Below are positions 12,165 to 25,400 of a stretch of 64,000 nt of DNA, piece by piece. The position numbers and the translations under genes were made by a program. Under the pieces are notes generated by a model. It searched no databases. It saw only the letters and a list, made by a program, of their open reading frames with translations, and was not told the DNA's origin. Each line of letters opens with the position of its first letter. The stretch's first letter is position 1. This DNA comes from Rhabdornis inornatus (lineage: Eukaryota > Chordata > Aves > Passeriformes > Rhabdornithidae), in NCBI GenBank assembly GCA_013397075.1, contig VWZS01000176.1, forward strand, positions 124,001 through 188,000. The letters run 5' to 3'.

Positions 12165-13734
12165 AAACATTTTCACAACTTCTTTTTCCCTTTAACAGCT
12201 GTTCAGGGCAGGAGGACATACACTCCTTCCAGGCAGATGGGGTCTTTCTTTGGTTTCTAATACCTGGGGTGAAATTTGCATTAATTCATCAATATCTTGG
12301 AGATGATCAGCACTGCACTTTTGGAAAAGGGGTGTCAACCTCTCCCAATTCTGTGGCCGAAGAGTCCTGCTGGAATAAGCTGCAGCTGCTCCCTGCCCAG
12401 CCCTTCATTACATCCCTCCACCAAATCTCAGTGTTTTGATTTGGTTCAATGGGCAGGAATGAAACATTTGAACTGAAGAACGGCCAAGCATTTTGTTTAG
12501 GTCAAATGAAACATCCCAACCTTTCCAAGCACGCTGCTCCCCGAGCAGCTGAATTAATGAAGCCTGTTTTCTAATGACTTTTTTCCCTTCATTCTGCTTT
12601 CCCATCCCCCTGCACTGGCATCATGTTGGTTCCCTGATAGCTAATAAATGGGAAAGGAGGAAAGGAGGGAAGGACAAATCAACCTTTGCTTTAAGAGGAG
12701 CACTAAAAGTATCTCTCATGCCTGACTGTCCATTTTCAGAAAATCTCTAGGGCTGCATCCCTGAGGACACTATCCCACAAGAACGTGGAATGGAAGAAAC
12801 TGGTCCATGTATATTGAAGTTAGTAAGATTAGAAAAATGGGTGTGTATGCACAAGGACTGGTAGCTAGGAATAAAAATACCCAATTTTTCTTTGTTTGTC
12901 CAAAAATGGCAGCATTTCTATTTTTATCACTGTGTGAATCAAGTGACAAAGTATCAGAACTTCCCACTCTGGTCATAACTGTGGCATCTCTTTGGTCCCT
13001 GTGACAGAGGCAGGATGAGATAAACCCATGAAGGACATGTCTGAAGAATACATTGATCCATCTGCTGTGGAACTTAGAGTGATGGAATCTGGACCAATAA
13101 CTCAGACGGCTGCTGGAAGGATGTGTATGATTCTGTGTCAACTCTGTGCTGGATGAAAAAATGACCCTTCAGTAATTTGTCCAGAAAATGATCTTGAAAA
13201 CAAGATCAAAGCATACACTGGTCTCTTTTTCTACTAAATAAAGAAGTGAAAACAGGATCTTATATGGGAACAAGTCATATCAGTGTAAACCTGGAGAACG
13301 ATAATGCAACCTTTTCCTCATTTTTAATATACACCTTTTGAGGTGCCAGCTGTGTGGATTTCTCCCTTAGAAGGATAATCAGGCAGTGGTTCAAGAGGTT
13401 CTTGATAATTTGCCAGCACAGGGCAACAGGGTTTGCAAATATCTTCAGTCATGATCTTACAGGAATTGCTGAATTCTCTTACAGGGATTGCTGAGTTCTC
13501 CATGCAAAGTTCTTCCAAAAAAAATCATTGTCCTTGTGTTGATGTTAAAATAATTACGTGGTTCATTTTAGGTCACTCAGGGGACCTTGCAGAATTCCTT
13601 ATTGTGACCTGCTGCAGAGCCAGGACAGTAAGAGAGGTTTGGGGAAGGGAGGAGATGAAGCTTGGTGGAATGCCTCAGCTTCACCTCTTGGGACAGGATT
13701 TGGTGCCTCTTCCAAGAGCCTTAAAGGCTCTCAC
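12165..13734. other. Non-coding stretch
   Basis: Unique sequence with no gene. A 22-bp tandem duplication lies at 13456-13499. Opposing open frames around 12770-13141 and 13433-13789 show no family match. Confidence 0.65.
13456..13499 (+). repeat. 22-bp tandem duplication
   Basis: CTTACAGGAATTGCTGAATTCT (13456) is followed directly by a second copy (13478) that differs at two positions. It is a simple slippage-type duplication. Confidence 0.95.
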
Positions 13735-13875
13735 AGCAAATGGCTTCAGTAGGGGGAAAAGCAGAAGGTATATGGATTGCTTTATGTAATACCTAAATTA
13801 TATTTATATTATCATTCTATGCTATATTACATCATATTATCTATTTTTATGATTATATACATGTACACATACATA
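13735..13875 (+). repeat. Local duplication, copy 1
   Basis: About 140 bp beginning AGCAAATGGCTTCAGTAGGG and ending near ATGTACACATA. The same sequence occurs again in direct orientation at 14950, 1,215 bp downstream. By eye I count about seven differences, one of them a single-T indel, so the copies are about 95% identical. The 3' two thirds is AT-rich. It carries no coding frame. Confidence 0.93.
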
Positions 13876-14949
13876 TACCTATACTGCTGCATGTTCTTTG
13901 AGGACAATGTACCGATGCACTTTTGAAAAGTGTGTGAGGCCACACACAGCGTGCCTGTAAATACAGAGGCACCTCCTGCACACACAGAACATTAACACAG
14001 GGCTTCCCTGGATCCTCACCATGGAACAGGAGAGCAGAAAAAGTGCCACAGCTCATACAATACTGACATTTGCAGGGCACTTCCCAACCGGAAAACTCAA
14101 ACCCTGGTGGCACCTGTTGAAAACCTCCAAGGAAGAAAAAGTGTGTTTGTGTTTATCCTTGTAAATACTCCTGAGAACACTGTTGTGGCCACACAGTTGA
14201 GGCTGACCATACACAGCCTTGGCAGTAAAGAAATTTCCTTCCAAAGTTTCCTTCCCAAACATCTGGCTTTCATCCGGGCAGACACACTCAGCCAGGCTGT
14301 TTATTTTATGAACCCCACCTGCACCTCTGTGCCTGTGCCTCCCTGCCTGTGTGGGCAGGCAGTGCTGAGTGTCTGCTGTATGTTAAAAAATTCAAAAATT
14401 AGCTTAATTACCTCCTGCTTCCACCTACAGTGCTACAAGTACAGAGAGATTTCAGTAACTTAGTGAAATGACTGGTGGGTTTATACAGGTGTTAGTGAGA
14501 GCACAGCTGAGCACAGAGAAAATACTCACACAGAAAATATTCACAGAGAGTGGCAACCTGATTCTAATGCATCATAAAACCCCTGCTGGTGCAATGAATG
14601 GCACTGGGCATTAAAATACATTATGAAAATCTTAAACACAGAGACATTTGTTGCAAGCATCACACTGGAGAGAAAAAGAGGATGTTTAAATGTCCACCCC
14701 ACCCTGCCACCTTTTCTAGTTAAAAGCTCAATGCCTGCACTACACATTGGAATTAAACAGAGGAGTGAACCACAGCCTCCCTGCATTAGAGGAGGCAGGT
14801 AAGGACAGAGGTAGCCTGGGAATGAAACATCACAACCAAAAACCATGCAGATTTGTTTTCCACATAACTTTCTGCTGTTCCCAATCAGAAAGGCAAAAGA
14901 TGAGCCTGTGTTGATGAAAATGACTGGAGAGCTCCTTAGTTTATCAAAT
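13876..14949. other. Non-coding stretch between duplicate copies
   Basis: Unique sequence flanked by the two direct copies at 13735 and 14950. It has no LTR-type signals, tRNA-like sequence or coding frame that I can support, so I do not read the pair as a transposon. Confidence 0.6.
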
Positions 14950-15088
14950 AGCAAATGGCTTCAGTAGGGGAAAAAGCAGAAGGTATATGGCTTGCTGTAT
15001 GTAATACCTAAATTATATTTATGTTACCATGCTATGCTATATTACATCATATTATCTATTTTATGATTATATACATGTACACATATAG
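14950..15088 (+). repeat. Local duplication, copy 2
   Basis: Direct second copy of the 13735-13875 block. The similarity starts abruptly at AGCAAATGG, with no match upstream, and fades after ATGTACACATA into a TATAGAT-rich tract. Confidence 0.93.
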
Positions 15089-17727
15089 ATACTATATAGA
15101 TCTATGTCTGTGAGCAAATGAAGGGTCAGCAGGATTCATCAAGCCATTAAACCAAGAAGGTTTGTCAGGGCAAAACACACTTCTTGTCACAGGGAGATCA
15201 GATCACTGAAGCAGGTGTTGTATTTGAAAATCTGCTCTTTGCTCCTCTAGACCTTCTAATCAAAAGAGATCAGAAATGCCTGTTTCCTGATGGATGGGCA
15301 GCCCTTATGTTTTCCTTCCTTTAATTTTGTGGGCTTAGGCACTACAGCTGGTTAGTTAGCCCTCTTCCCCTCACTTGAGTTTGCAGATCTCTGGCACATG
15401 CAGGTTTGAATTGCAGGGAGTAGCAAGAGGAGAACTGTGCCACTGAAATTCATGGCTGCTCCAGGAACCTGCAGCACAATTCAGTGGAACCTGAGCACAC
15501 ACTTCTTGCCGAATGGGTAGAGAAAGAAGAGTGAAAATAAGCATGGTCATTTCAGCAATTCCTCACACAATTATTGCCCCTCTGCCTTTTCCAGCCCTTC
15601 CAGTTGGTGCTTGTGGCTTCTTGCTTTGCTCAAAGAGAAGGAAGCAGGTGTCTTTAATGTTGTATGTGCAGGAAACAAATTCAGGTGACATTTCAGAAGT
15701 TCCAGGTGGTGGTTCCCACTCTCAGGGTCTACTTGGAGGAGCAAAGGGCTCCTCAAGTTCAGTCTGGAGCAGCTCAGGAACAGAAAAAGTGGGGTGAGGT
15801 TGGGTTGGCAAGCCTGGATAGGCTGTTTTGCCTTGGGTGAGTCTCTGTGCCTCCCAAACAAAGGATTTATGGAAATTCAGCATGCAGGGCACTGCAAGTT
15901 GGCTTGGAAGAACATGAGAAAGAAACTGGGACCTTTCTGGAATTTACCAATCTTCTTCCTACAAAGGGAATGGGTATTAAAACAGGTCCACCAAGGGGAT
16001 GGGAAGGACAACAGAGAACAGCAAAGAGTAAGAGCACACGAAGTATAGGAATTAAACTTACTGGCCTTGGGCAAGTGGGAAACCTGAGAAAACTGGGGAT
16101 CTCATGAATGTAGGCTCAGGGGTACTTCCAAAATAAACATGGAGAGCATGTGAGCACTATGCTCTGCTCTGGGAGGATGGATGGAGTGAGAAGGGAGCAG
16201 TTCAGAAAGGAAGAGCTGGAAGGAATTCAGGAGGAAAATTGTGTTTAGCACCACATGACAACAACATAAAAACTGCTCTGTCATACTCTTACAGGGGCTG
16301 CCTGACATTGTTCCATGGGTTCAAGGCTCCAGTGACTGCCTGATATTTTTCCTTGGGCAACAGACTAGTCATGAGGGGTGGTGGCACAGACCTTTCTTTG
16401 CTTTCAAACTCAAAAAATCTGAACTATGACCACTTAAATATATATAATTTTTAAAGTGATGTACAGCAAAACAGGAAATAAGTTACACAGAGATTGATTT
16501 GTTCCCTTAACTCTCCCACCTGTTCCTCCTCCAGGCAGATCTCTGGGTGATCTGACTGCACTTTCCAGGAAGAAGTAATTCTCCTGAACTTTGCTCAGTG
16601 CTTCTTTCTTGGCAAGAAGGTCATGCACCTCTCAATCATAGAATCATCTGAAATCAGAGAGAAAAGGGTTTTGAAGCCATGATTGCATCACTCAACATAA
16701 CATGGACTTTGTATACCAAAAACAAAATTTTCATTTGTACTTTGATAATTGAGGTAAAGGAACTTCAAATGTCTTATAAATTTGGCCACGTATAATACGG
16801 ATTTTTTGAGCCAAACAGGATGATACCCTTGTGGGGGAAAAAAAGTAGTTGGACAATATTGGACAAAAGTGGTCCAATATCCATTAAATCTTAAAATTTA
16901 GCCATTTGCCATTAGTTTCTCAGATGAGTGTATGTCTGTATTTGCCATTTAAGTAATGGAAAAATAATTTATAATCAATAGTGGCAGTAGTTAAAGAGTG
17001 CAAAGAAGATAAATGGTGCTAAAATTTTGAGTCTAACTTGATTGTACCAGGTTGGAATTTCTATCTTACGTACATACACACAAAAAAGGAGTTCCTAAAA
17101 TAACTGTACAGTGGCGTGCACTTTAAAGGCAAAACAGAAAAGCAGCAGCCCCAAATCCCACCAAGAGCCCCAAATCCCATGAAGGGACCTCTGAACTCTC
17201 ATCCAGGAAAAAGCTGGGAGGACTGACACTTCTGCACACAAACCAAGTATGTCACTCTGCTGGAAGATGCTCCCCATGGGACAGTGTGAGCCAGGTACAG
17301 CATCCCAAATAATTCCAAACATTCCTGGTGTGTGGTTCCAAAGGTCTGGACAAACCTTCTGTGGAAACGTGCAGATATCTCCCATGCACTGACTAAAGAG
17401 GGTTGTCACAGCTGCCCAGAGTGGGTAGTGTTATAGTTTAGATTTGTTAATTTTAATATATTTATTTTTGTCGTGAGATAGAATTAGGAGTAAAAGTTAA
17501 CAACCAAACCAGCTTCCAATAGTCCCATAAACTCACAAAAAAAAGTTCCCAGAAAAAAAAACTTCTGTGTATGTCCTCAAATACAAATTAAAGCACAACC
17601 ATCACAGGTAGCAAGGTAAATCCAGGCACGTGTAATTGCACTGGGGAAAGAAGTTCCTGGGGCTCCTGGGAAATTGCAGTTCTGCTTTCCTGAGCAGGGA
17701 GGGCAGCACGAGGCAGCACAGACAATT
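15089..17727. other. Non-coding stretch
   Basis: Unique AT-rich sequence. A short 'ATCATAGAATCATCTGAAATC' phrase at 16636 could be a reversed CR1 tail but is too short to call. No gene or RNA is seen. Confidence 0.65.
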
Positions 17728-17767
17728 TAGAATCAATTAGGCTGGAAATGACTCTTAAAATCCAACC
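17728..17767 (-). mobile_element. CR1 LINE 3' tail fragment, reverse orientation
   Basis: 'TAGAATCAATTAGGCTGGAA' followed by 'ATGACTCTTAAAATCCAACC' matches the reverse complement of the older CR1 tail (tail octamer, then the GGTTGGAAAAGACCTTTAAGATC region). It is about 40 bp and diverged, and may extend a little to the right. Confidence 0.6.
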
Positions 17768-18165
17768 AGAGGCACACTGCAGGGTGGGAGGCTGCCTGCC
17801 TCTCCTCAGCAAGGGCCAAGACACCTCAGGGTCAGCTGGGACAGTGGGCAATGGGTGCCAGTCCAAAAATAATCCAGCTTTGCCATGGAAAGGATGCTGG
17901 AAGCCACAACAACCATTAGCCCAGAGTATTGTTTGACATGTGGGAGCAACTTGCTCACTGAGTGTTCTGACCTTCATCAGGCTGTGTACAGGAGGCAATA
18001 TTTTGTAATCTGCAAGCAAATTGAGCTACTTCTTAGCTGGAGTACAATAGGTCAGTGCCCCACTGCTGAGCATCACACTTCCAGTGCCATCATTTTTCTT
18101 TTACCATGACAAAAAGCGTCCAGAATTTGATTATAGCTGCATCCTGGATGATTTGTGCAATCAGT

Positions 18166-18182
18166 AACCATAAGCTATGGTT
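18166..18182. repeat. Inverted repeat, 7-bp arms
   Basis: AACCATA and TATGGTT flank AGC. It sits in a stretch (18100-18210) of TAAT/ATTA-bearing sequence that could be regulatory; no further support. Confidence 0.75.
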
Positions 18183-19440
18183 TCAAAGATTAAGTGATGC
18201 CCTATAAATTATGCACACACAGAACACGGCAGCTGAAACATTTCTAGAAAACAAATCTTAAATCAGACTTGTTTGTAGAGCCCCTGGAGATCTTGTCCTT
18301 CCCCAGAATAAATGAGCAGGGCCAAAGACAGCTCTGTGGTTTGCCTGCTGCCAAATCAGTGCGTGTGAGGAGTGAACTTGTGGCTCCTCTACTACACTGA
18401 ATTTGGGAGCATGGGTTTTGAAATATAAATATTTTGAGAAAAGAACAACTATCTCAATGCTAAAATAATATAACTTCAGTCTGGGTTGAGGAATTAATAG
18501 AGGAAATTTTGTGATGTGGAACCCGACAGAGCCACGATACACTTACAAACAGAACTAGTCTGGGTTAAAAGACATATCCCAAACACTAAACAAAGGTTAC
18601 CTCACATATAAACAGGGACAAAAAATAAATGTAGGGAGTCATGAGTTCCACTTTGAGGAAAGATGAGCTGGCTAATGTAAAGAAAGCATTGCCTTTGCTC
18701 GGATTGGCACAATGCCATTTATGACCTCATTTAAACAAAAAATCAAAAATACCGAAATACCGACTACAGTTCATACATTTTTCTGAGTCATGGAGATAAA
18801 CCATGGAGTAGCCTTTAGAGGAGCCAGCCTGAGAATGGTTTTTTCTTCCCCAGAGGTTTCCCTGCTGCTTCTTCTGCCAGCTAAAGCCAGCACATCTGCA
18901 CAGGCCCAGGTGAGTGGTGCTGCCACTGGGCCAAATTTTTCTCCTTTTTCCTCCAGATCCAGACTAGGGACTCCACAGAGGTATTCAGGGGTCAGGGAAG
19001 TTTCCCTGCTATTAAAAGTTGCCCTCAAAACCAGACCTGAAGCTTTTGATGTCTTTGTTCTACATTGCAAACTAACAAAGGGGACAATAATAATTAACCC
19101 TGCATTACAAATGTTAATTACAGAGGCATAGGTCTGATAATAAAAAGTACATTTCCAGTGAACTTTAATTAACCTCAAATCCTTGCCTTACTCTACTTTT
19201 AAGACTTATTGCTAGACAATGGAAAAATATATGATATTTGGATTTGGAACACAAATGTAGTCTAAGGACAGATGAGTTATAAGATAAAGGAATTATCAGT
19301 TTGCCACTAAAATATTTTGCTTGAATACACAGTTACATCACTATTACTCAGAACGTTTGAGTTATTATTTACGAATTTTGCTGATGCTGAAACACATGTA
19401 GAACAGCTCCTGGGAGCATCCCACATGATGACACTGTCGT

Positions 19441-19456
19441 GTATATATATATATAT
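19441..19456. repeat. TA microsatellite
   Basis: A short TATATA run, common in AT-rich vertebrate DNA. Confidence 0.95.
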
Positions 19457-21441
19457 TTAAATCCTATGTACATGGGGGGCAGCTCAGGTTAATCAAATGC
19501 TGATTGAGTGTTCAGTTTGGCTGAATGCTCCAGACAGATCTACATTCATCACTTCCAGGGTGAAAATTCATCCTGCTTTCACCAGTTGTTTCCTAATCAG
19601 CTGACTGCTCAATTCACTTGATTGCTCCCTCTGACCACACCATGGCTGGCTGCATCCTTTGCCTCCCAATCACACTAATTGACCTCTCAGTCAAAAATAT
19701 TCCAGTTTTCAGTGCTCTGCTCACAGCTAATTGCACCCTAATGTATAAATTTAGTGGAGCATTCAGTGTGCATTTCCAGATAGGCACAGTATTTTAGGAG
19801 GCACTTGAATTAGAGGATTAGTGGAAATAATCTGCATGAAGGCACCACGTGTGGTCTCATGATCCTACAAAACCTGGGAGACAGCAATTAACCTCGGGTC
19901 TGTCCAAGAGCTTAGGCAGAGGGCACAACTGGGTCTGAGTAAGAAACCACAGTGTTTCAAACAAAATTTACCAACCCAGTTTTGTGCCAAACTAGCATCC
20001 ATCCATGGAAAACTGTTGGCCTCCCCCACTCACCAAAATAAGGTTCTATTAGAACCCCACCATGTCCCCCATGCTCTCTAATATAAGAGTTATTAGGAGC
20101 CAAGGAGATTTAATACATAAATTTAAAAGCAGGGTATCAAGGAATGACTCTGCTGCCATTAAACATTAAAATAATACCGTGTGTACAATTTGCACAAACA
20201 GCAGGGAGCAAACTGCATAGTGCTGGGAAACTTATCTTTGTCAGGAAAAGTATCTGTTGTCAGAAGATGGAAATTAATTTGGGAAAGTGCATTCTAGTCA
20301 ACACTTTGTTAGCATTATGTGCTGCTAGTGCAAATTAAGCACCATATAAAGTTTACCCAAGGTTGTTAAAGGTTTGTTTGCTGCCAAGAAATTAGTTTCT
20401 TAACACTAACCATTTCTGACAAATCAAGGAAATCCAGCATGTAAAAACAGCAAGCAATTTGCTTACTAAAAAAAAAAAAAATCCACCGTCCTCTATATTT
20501 AGAGGTTTACCTACACTTTTGTTCCAGATCTACTTTTAAAGGCATAGAATTTTGCAGACCTGACCTTATCCCAGATGACTCTGGAGAACTAGGAGGCACA
20601 TCACAGAGACTACGTGCTTAGAAAGCAGAAAAACTCAAACTGTGAAAAGCAGAATTTCTGTGGGGTTTTCCCAAGAGATTGCCTTGTGTTATCCTGCACC
20701 TGGTGTAAGCCCAGAGACTTCACCTGCACACTGAGAGATGGAACTCCCTGAACCCCTCCCTGCAATACTCAGAATATTTCTTAGTGTTCACAGAGCTATT
20801 AGGTTAGTATCAGTAACAATAATACCAATAATGTTCTGCTAATAGGTCTTCACACAATTTGAAGGGACAGCAGAGGGCATATGTGGTCTTACTACCAAGA
20901 AAGAGCTATTTGAGGGAGCAAGTTTTCAGAAGTAGGAACTTCAGCATCTTCTGTGATAATAAGCACTGGAAGAAAAGAGCTGTTCTTGTCTGCTTAATTA
21001 ATTTGTAACAATGGTAGGGCTTGCTGTGAAGGTGCTATTAGAAACTGCACAGCCTAACCAGCTCCATGAATCCAACAGGAGGCCAAAAGCAATATAATAA
21101 TTGGGGTTCTTGTCATTCTGAGATAATTCAGGGGCACCTCATCTTAGCTAACACGTGTCCCAGCTGATGGAGATGGATGAGAGCCCCTGCACCCACTGGA
21201 GATCAGCCCTGTTCAAGGCTCCTGCTGCAGAATTTTGGCCAGGAATCAGGGATTTTAAAGCTTTCCACTGTTTCTGGGATGTTCAGAGAGAGGCTGTAGC
21301 ATCCCTGTGTTTTGCCCCATTTCCAGATGCCATCAATGAAATTCTTCCAGCACAGGTGAGGACTAAGCTGAGGACTTCACACAAAGGAGAGGGACCTGGT
21401 AGGCCTGAGGGGGGCAAAGTATTTAGAAATGATATAACACA

Positions 21442-21499
21442 CTAATTCATTTTTTTCCTTTCTAATTATTTTTTTTCTTTCTAATTCATTTTTTTCTTT
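21442..21499 (+). repeat. Tandem repeat, three 19-20 bp units
   Basis: Three units of CTAATT(C)ATTTTTTTC(C)TTT start at 21442, 21462 and 21481 and differ by single bases. They form a T-rich, pyrimidine-biased tract. Confidence 0.9.
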
Positions 21500-21508
21500 C
21501 TATTTCCT

Positions 21509-22215
21509 ATGGCAGTTCCATTGGGTAAGTGCTGGAGCACCTTCAGTGTACAAGTGGAAGTGGCAGCAGCTTTGAGAGCACATTTAGCATGCAGTCTCTG
21601 TACTTACCCATCTCTCTGCGTGGATGTGCAGGTGCTGTCGAGCACCACGTTGCTATGGCTACTCCTGGAGCACGACCTGAGCCCACTGTGTGCCAAAATC
21701 AGCCCAGGAGGAGTCTGTGAGAACAGCAGTCAGCACAATTAATGCAAGGCAGAGCCACCCTGAGCCACCATCCACAGCAAACACGCTTGGGACAGGTGAT
21801 GGTTTGGGATTTGCAGTCCTAGGAGCATCTCTGGGAGGAAAAAAAAAAAGCTCCAAGATTTGATTCTCTTTTATTCCAGTTCAGTTTCAGGCAGTTACCA
21901 AGAGCCAGTCCCAGGATGAATGCAGCAGGCCAGGCTGGGGGAGACAACAACCATGGGCAGGAGGATCATTAACAACCCTGCACAGCTCCTTCCATGAACA
22001 TTTTCTACTACTGACATTCTTTTTTTAACTCCTGTGCTTTCCACCATGCACTGCCTGATCTGTTTTGTTTTCAGCTGCCCACAGGCATTCAAAAATGAAA
22101 ACAACAGTTATGGATCTGAAATCTGTAATGCCGGAATTCAGGCTGAAAACACTATTTTCAGGGTGTGAAAATTACATTTTCAATAGTCAGATTGGCAGGA
22201 CCTGTGCACAGACTT
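21509..22215. other. Non-coding stretch
   Basis: Unique sequence up to the CR1 copy. The open frame at 21509-21742 (77 codons) overlaps another of similar length in a second frame. No gene is supported. Confidence 0.6.
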
Positions 22216-22460
22216 CCAGAGAATCATAAATGTGTTGGAAGAGACCTTAAAGCCCATCTCATTCCAACCCCCTGCCATGGGCAGGGACACCTTCCACTAT
22301 CCCAGGTTGCTCAGAGCCCCATCCAGCCTGGCCTTGGACACTGCCAGGGATCCGGGGGCAGCCACAGCTTCTCTGGGCAACCTGTGCCAGGGCCTCAGCA
22401 CCCTCACAGGGAACAATTTCCTCCTAATAGCTAACCTAACTCTACTTTCTTTCAAACTGA
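22216..22460 (-). mobile_element. CR1 LINE 3' end, reverse orientation
   Basis: Read on the minus strand, the copy gives 'GTTCCCTGTGAGGGTGCTGA', 'GGCCCTGGCACAGGTTGCCC', 'CTGGCAGTGTCCAAGGCCAG', 'CTGAGCAACCTGGGATAGTG' and 'GGAATGAGATGGGCTTTAAG'. It differs from the plus-strand copy at 30834 at only a few positions over about 190 bp, so both come from the same young subfamily. A small insertion (about 4 bp) interrupts the CCCCATCCC block, and the tail is shortened to one octamer. Confidence 0.96.
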
Positions 22461-25400
22461 AATTTTGAAATTTCAAATTATAAAAATGATTTAAAAATCA
22501 GTAACTCTTGTTAAAAGTTGATATGCAGATAAAGCCATTCCATAAAGCAGTTACTGAAATATGAAATATACACAAGTAAATAAAACGGGAAAACTGTAGA
22601 TTGTGCCATGACTCTGCTTTGTCTTTACTCAAGCCAGTCAAGAAATTACCAAGGTCTTGAGAAAACGTTGTCATTGCTGCTGCTATTTCTGTGAGCACCA
22701 GTAAGTGAAGAAATTATTATCCTGACCCAAACTTTTGACCAGAAATTCCAAACTACCATTCACAAACAAACAGTTCTCACTTCTCCTGAGAGGAGTGGGA
22801 ACTTCTCTGCTGTAGATACAAACACATGGCAAGAATTCACACTTTTCAGAACAGAATGAGACACCTGACATTATCCAAGTACATCCCTACCTTTCTTTCC
22901 TACCTGATTCCCACAATGGTTTCCTGAGACATGTCATGAGTTGAACTGCCCTCTCCTAAAACATATTATTCCATCTAGTGTTATATACTGCTTATATTCT
23001 ACTAGTTATTTCTCTGATGGAATAAAAACACTCATTATAATGTTGTAGAAATCTGTTTGTGTTGTGCTTGGTTACACCACAGCACTCAGGATTTTAAAAG
23101 ATAAGAGGCTTTCAGTGCATTATTGCTCTGAAAATATCCATTGCTGTTGTGATTTCTGTTACATCTATCCCTAGAAGCCCCACCAAGATTGTACTAGGCA
23201 GTTTTGAATTCCAAAATATGAGATTTCTAGCAGACATTTTTCCTAACACACGAAGCAAAGGCAGATGGGCAACTTAGACCCAGAAACTAATGTAGCTTCT
23301 CCAAGGAATGATCTCTGTGGGGAAAAAATCACAGTCAATCTCCTGGCTCACCTTAAGTCTTCATCCATTAAACTGTGCATCATTTCTGCTCCTGCATTGT
23401 ATCTTGTATTATTTCTAGTAACTTATCCACAGAAGACATTTATTTGGCCTTTCAGGTTACATCAAATAGCATGGAAGGTAAGGATCTGTACCACTGAAAC
23501 ATCAGGCTTATTTGGATCATGTTGGTGCAAAAATTTTCAGAGAGGCTCCAGTGCAGTCACTGGAGGAGGGTTGAAGAGAAATAGCATGCATGAAATAAAT
23601 CTGCATGGATAAAAGTCATGTGTCTCCCTGCAAATCCAGTTTCAGTGCTGCCTGGTTCATTCCTCTTTCCAGGTGCAAATCAAGTATAACCCAAAACATT
23701 GGGGGCAAACTTCAGAACTCCCCTGCCCACCAACAGGCTTGGTGATGATTTGAATGAAGCTGTTTTGGCAATATCAACAAGGTGACATTCACCTCAGCAA
23801 GAATCTGCTTTCAGAATTTAGTAAACTTTACTGGAGGTCAGTGGGATATGGGTTCCCCACTCGCAGGAACATCAGTTCCTGAGGAATTCTCATTTCCCTG
23901 TGTCCAAAAATCCCCAGCTCTAAGAAGACAGCAATACCTTTGCACTTTGCTGTAAAGCAAGTAACAGTGCACAAAAGTATTATCTAAGTGCAAGCCTGAC
24001 CCAGAAAATCAGAAGCAGTTTTCAAAGAGATGCATGAGTCTCCAGTGAGTCCATGTGCCTGTGCACAAGGGTGTGAGTGTTTCAACAACCATCTTGGTGT
24101 ATTTTTATGGATGGCAAAGTACAATTTCAACTGGATTCTTAATCAACATTAAAAAAAAATTAAAGTATGAGATAGTTTTGTGTGGCTTAAACACATACTC
24201 TTCACTTGGTGTCCAAGTATTATTACTAACCCTGTGAAAACTGCTCAGAATAGAAAGACAGGTTAGGGAAAGAACTTGACAGAACAGGAAAACATTTTCC
24301 TCAAAGGATGAATCAGACTTTAAATTTGGTGATGAAAACCAAAGGAGCATGTGGAGAAGATCAGAATAAGTACATTCTTTGTCATCCAAGAGCAGAAGTG
24401 AGGTTGCTGCTCTCCTGGAGTGACAACAAGCTCAAAAGCATATTACAGAAAAGAACGGGATTTCCACAAGATTCCATGGGGGGCCAGACACATCTTCCCC
24501 TGAATGCTGACCTGGAACACCTGCAGAACACTGGAAAAATCCCCCAACAGGCTTTTGTGCTGAGGAGCAGCTGTCCTGGAGAAGGATGTGAGGGTCAGGC
24601 AGGGGAGTTCACTTGATTGTGCTCAGATTTTGGCAAACCCAGCTCATGCCAAAGCCCGATGCAAGCTGGGAACAGCACATCCCATCAAAGCCAGGGCACC
24701 AGGTAGGCAGGACAGGTGGCCAGGAAGGGCCACTCTGCAGCCACCATCACCTGAAAATTGCAGCTGTAACCTTTTGTCTGGCATTTTCCTCAGCATCCAC
24801 TAATTTCTGGAAATGGCAAAGTCCAAACCTCCAAGCTGGAAGGTATGAAGCTTCAGCTTACCCCAAAAGTTCTCGAAGCAGATCCAAGAGCAGCTGGACT
24901 GCTGATGCTTTTGTTTCCTGGTGGGATGCAGAGGATGTTCACACCCTGATGGAGCAGGAAGGATGAGCACTCTCACCACTGAATGGGGAACTAATTATTT
25001 TTTTTTTTCATAGGTGATGATATTAAGAGTTAGGGGTTATAAGTTAGGAAATCATACAGCTTGAATGGTGGCTGAGGGAATTAATGTGACAGACAAGTGG
25101 CCAAAAGGTGATTGAGCCTTTGTTTGTTGTCTTTGTTCAATAATGAGCTCATGAAATAAAGTTTAAATCACAGATTACATTGTCCTGTAAATATGAGAGA
25201 TCTGAAAGGACCTTGACAGTCAGTGCAAAAGATCAGGCTGTAAAAATTTGCTGTTCTTCAACTCTTTCCCTTCATGGCTGTGGCTTTTTGGAGCCAGAAA
25301 GGATGGGACAGCTTTGCTGTGGAGGGTCAGTGTCCTCCTCTGCTGGCTTTCCCTGCACTGCACATGGAAAGTTCCTCCTCCTGTTCCAGCAGCCTCTTTG

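Larger units (their letters stand above)
17768..21441. other. Non-coding stretch
   Basis: No supported gene. It contains a 17-bp inverted repeat at 18166-18182 (AACCATA and TATGGTT around AGC), a TA microsatellite at 19441-19456 and an A-run near 20469-20481. Open frames on both strands around 18771-19178 overlap each other and have no family match. Confidence 0.65.

Noticed and set aside
16636..16660. Possible reversed CR1 tail (ATCATAGAATCAT)
   Set aside because: Only the octamer-like word matches; the following bases do not fit the GGTTGGAA...ACC part of CR1.
24460..24660. Possible internal CR1 ORF2 fragment (GAGAAGGATGTGAGGGTCAG)
   Set aside because: Isolated resemblance with no adjacent CR1 blocks in order.
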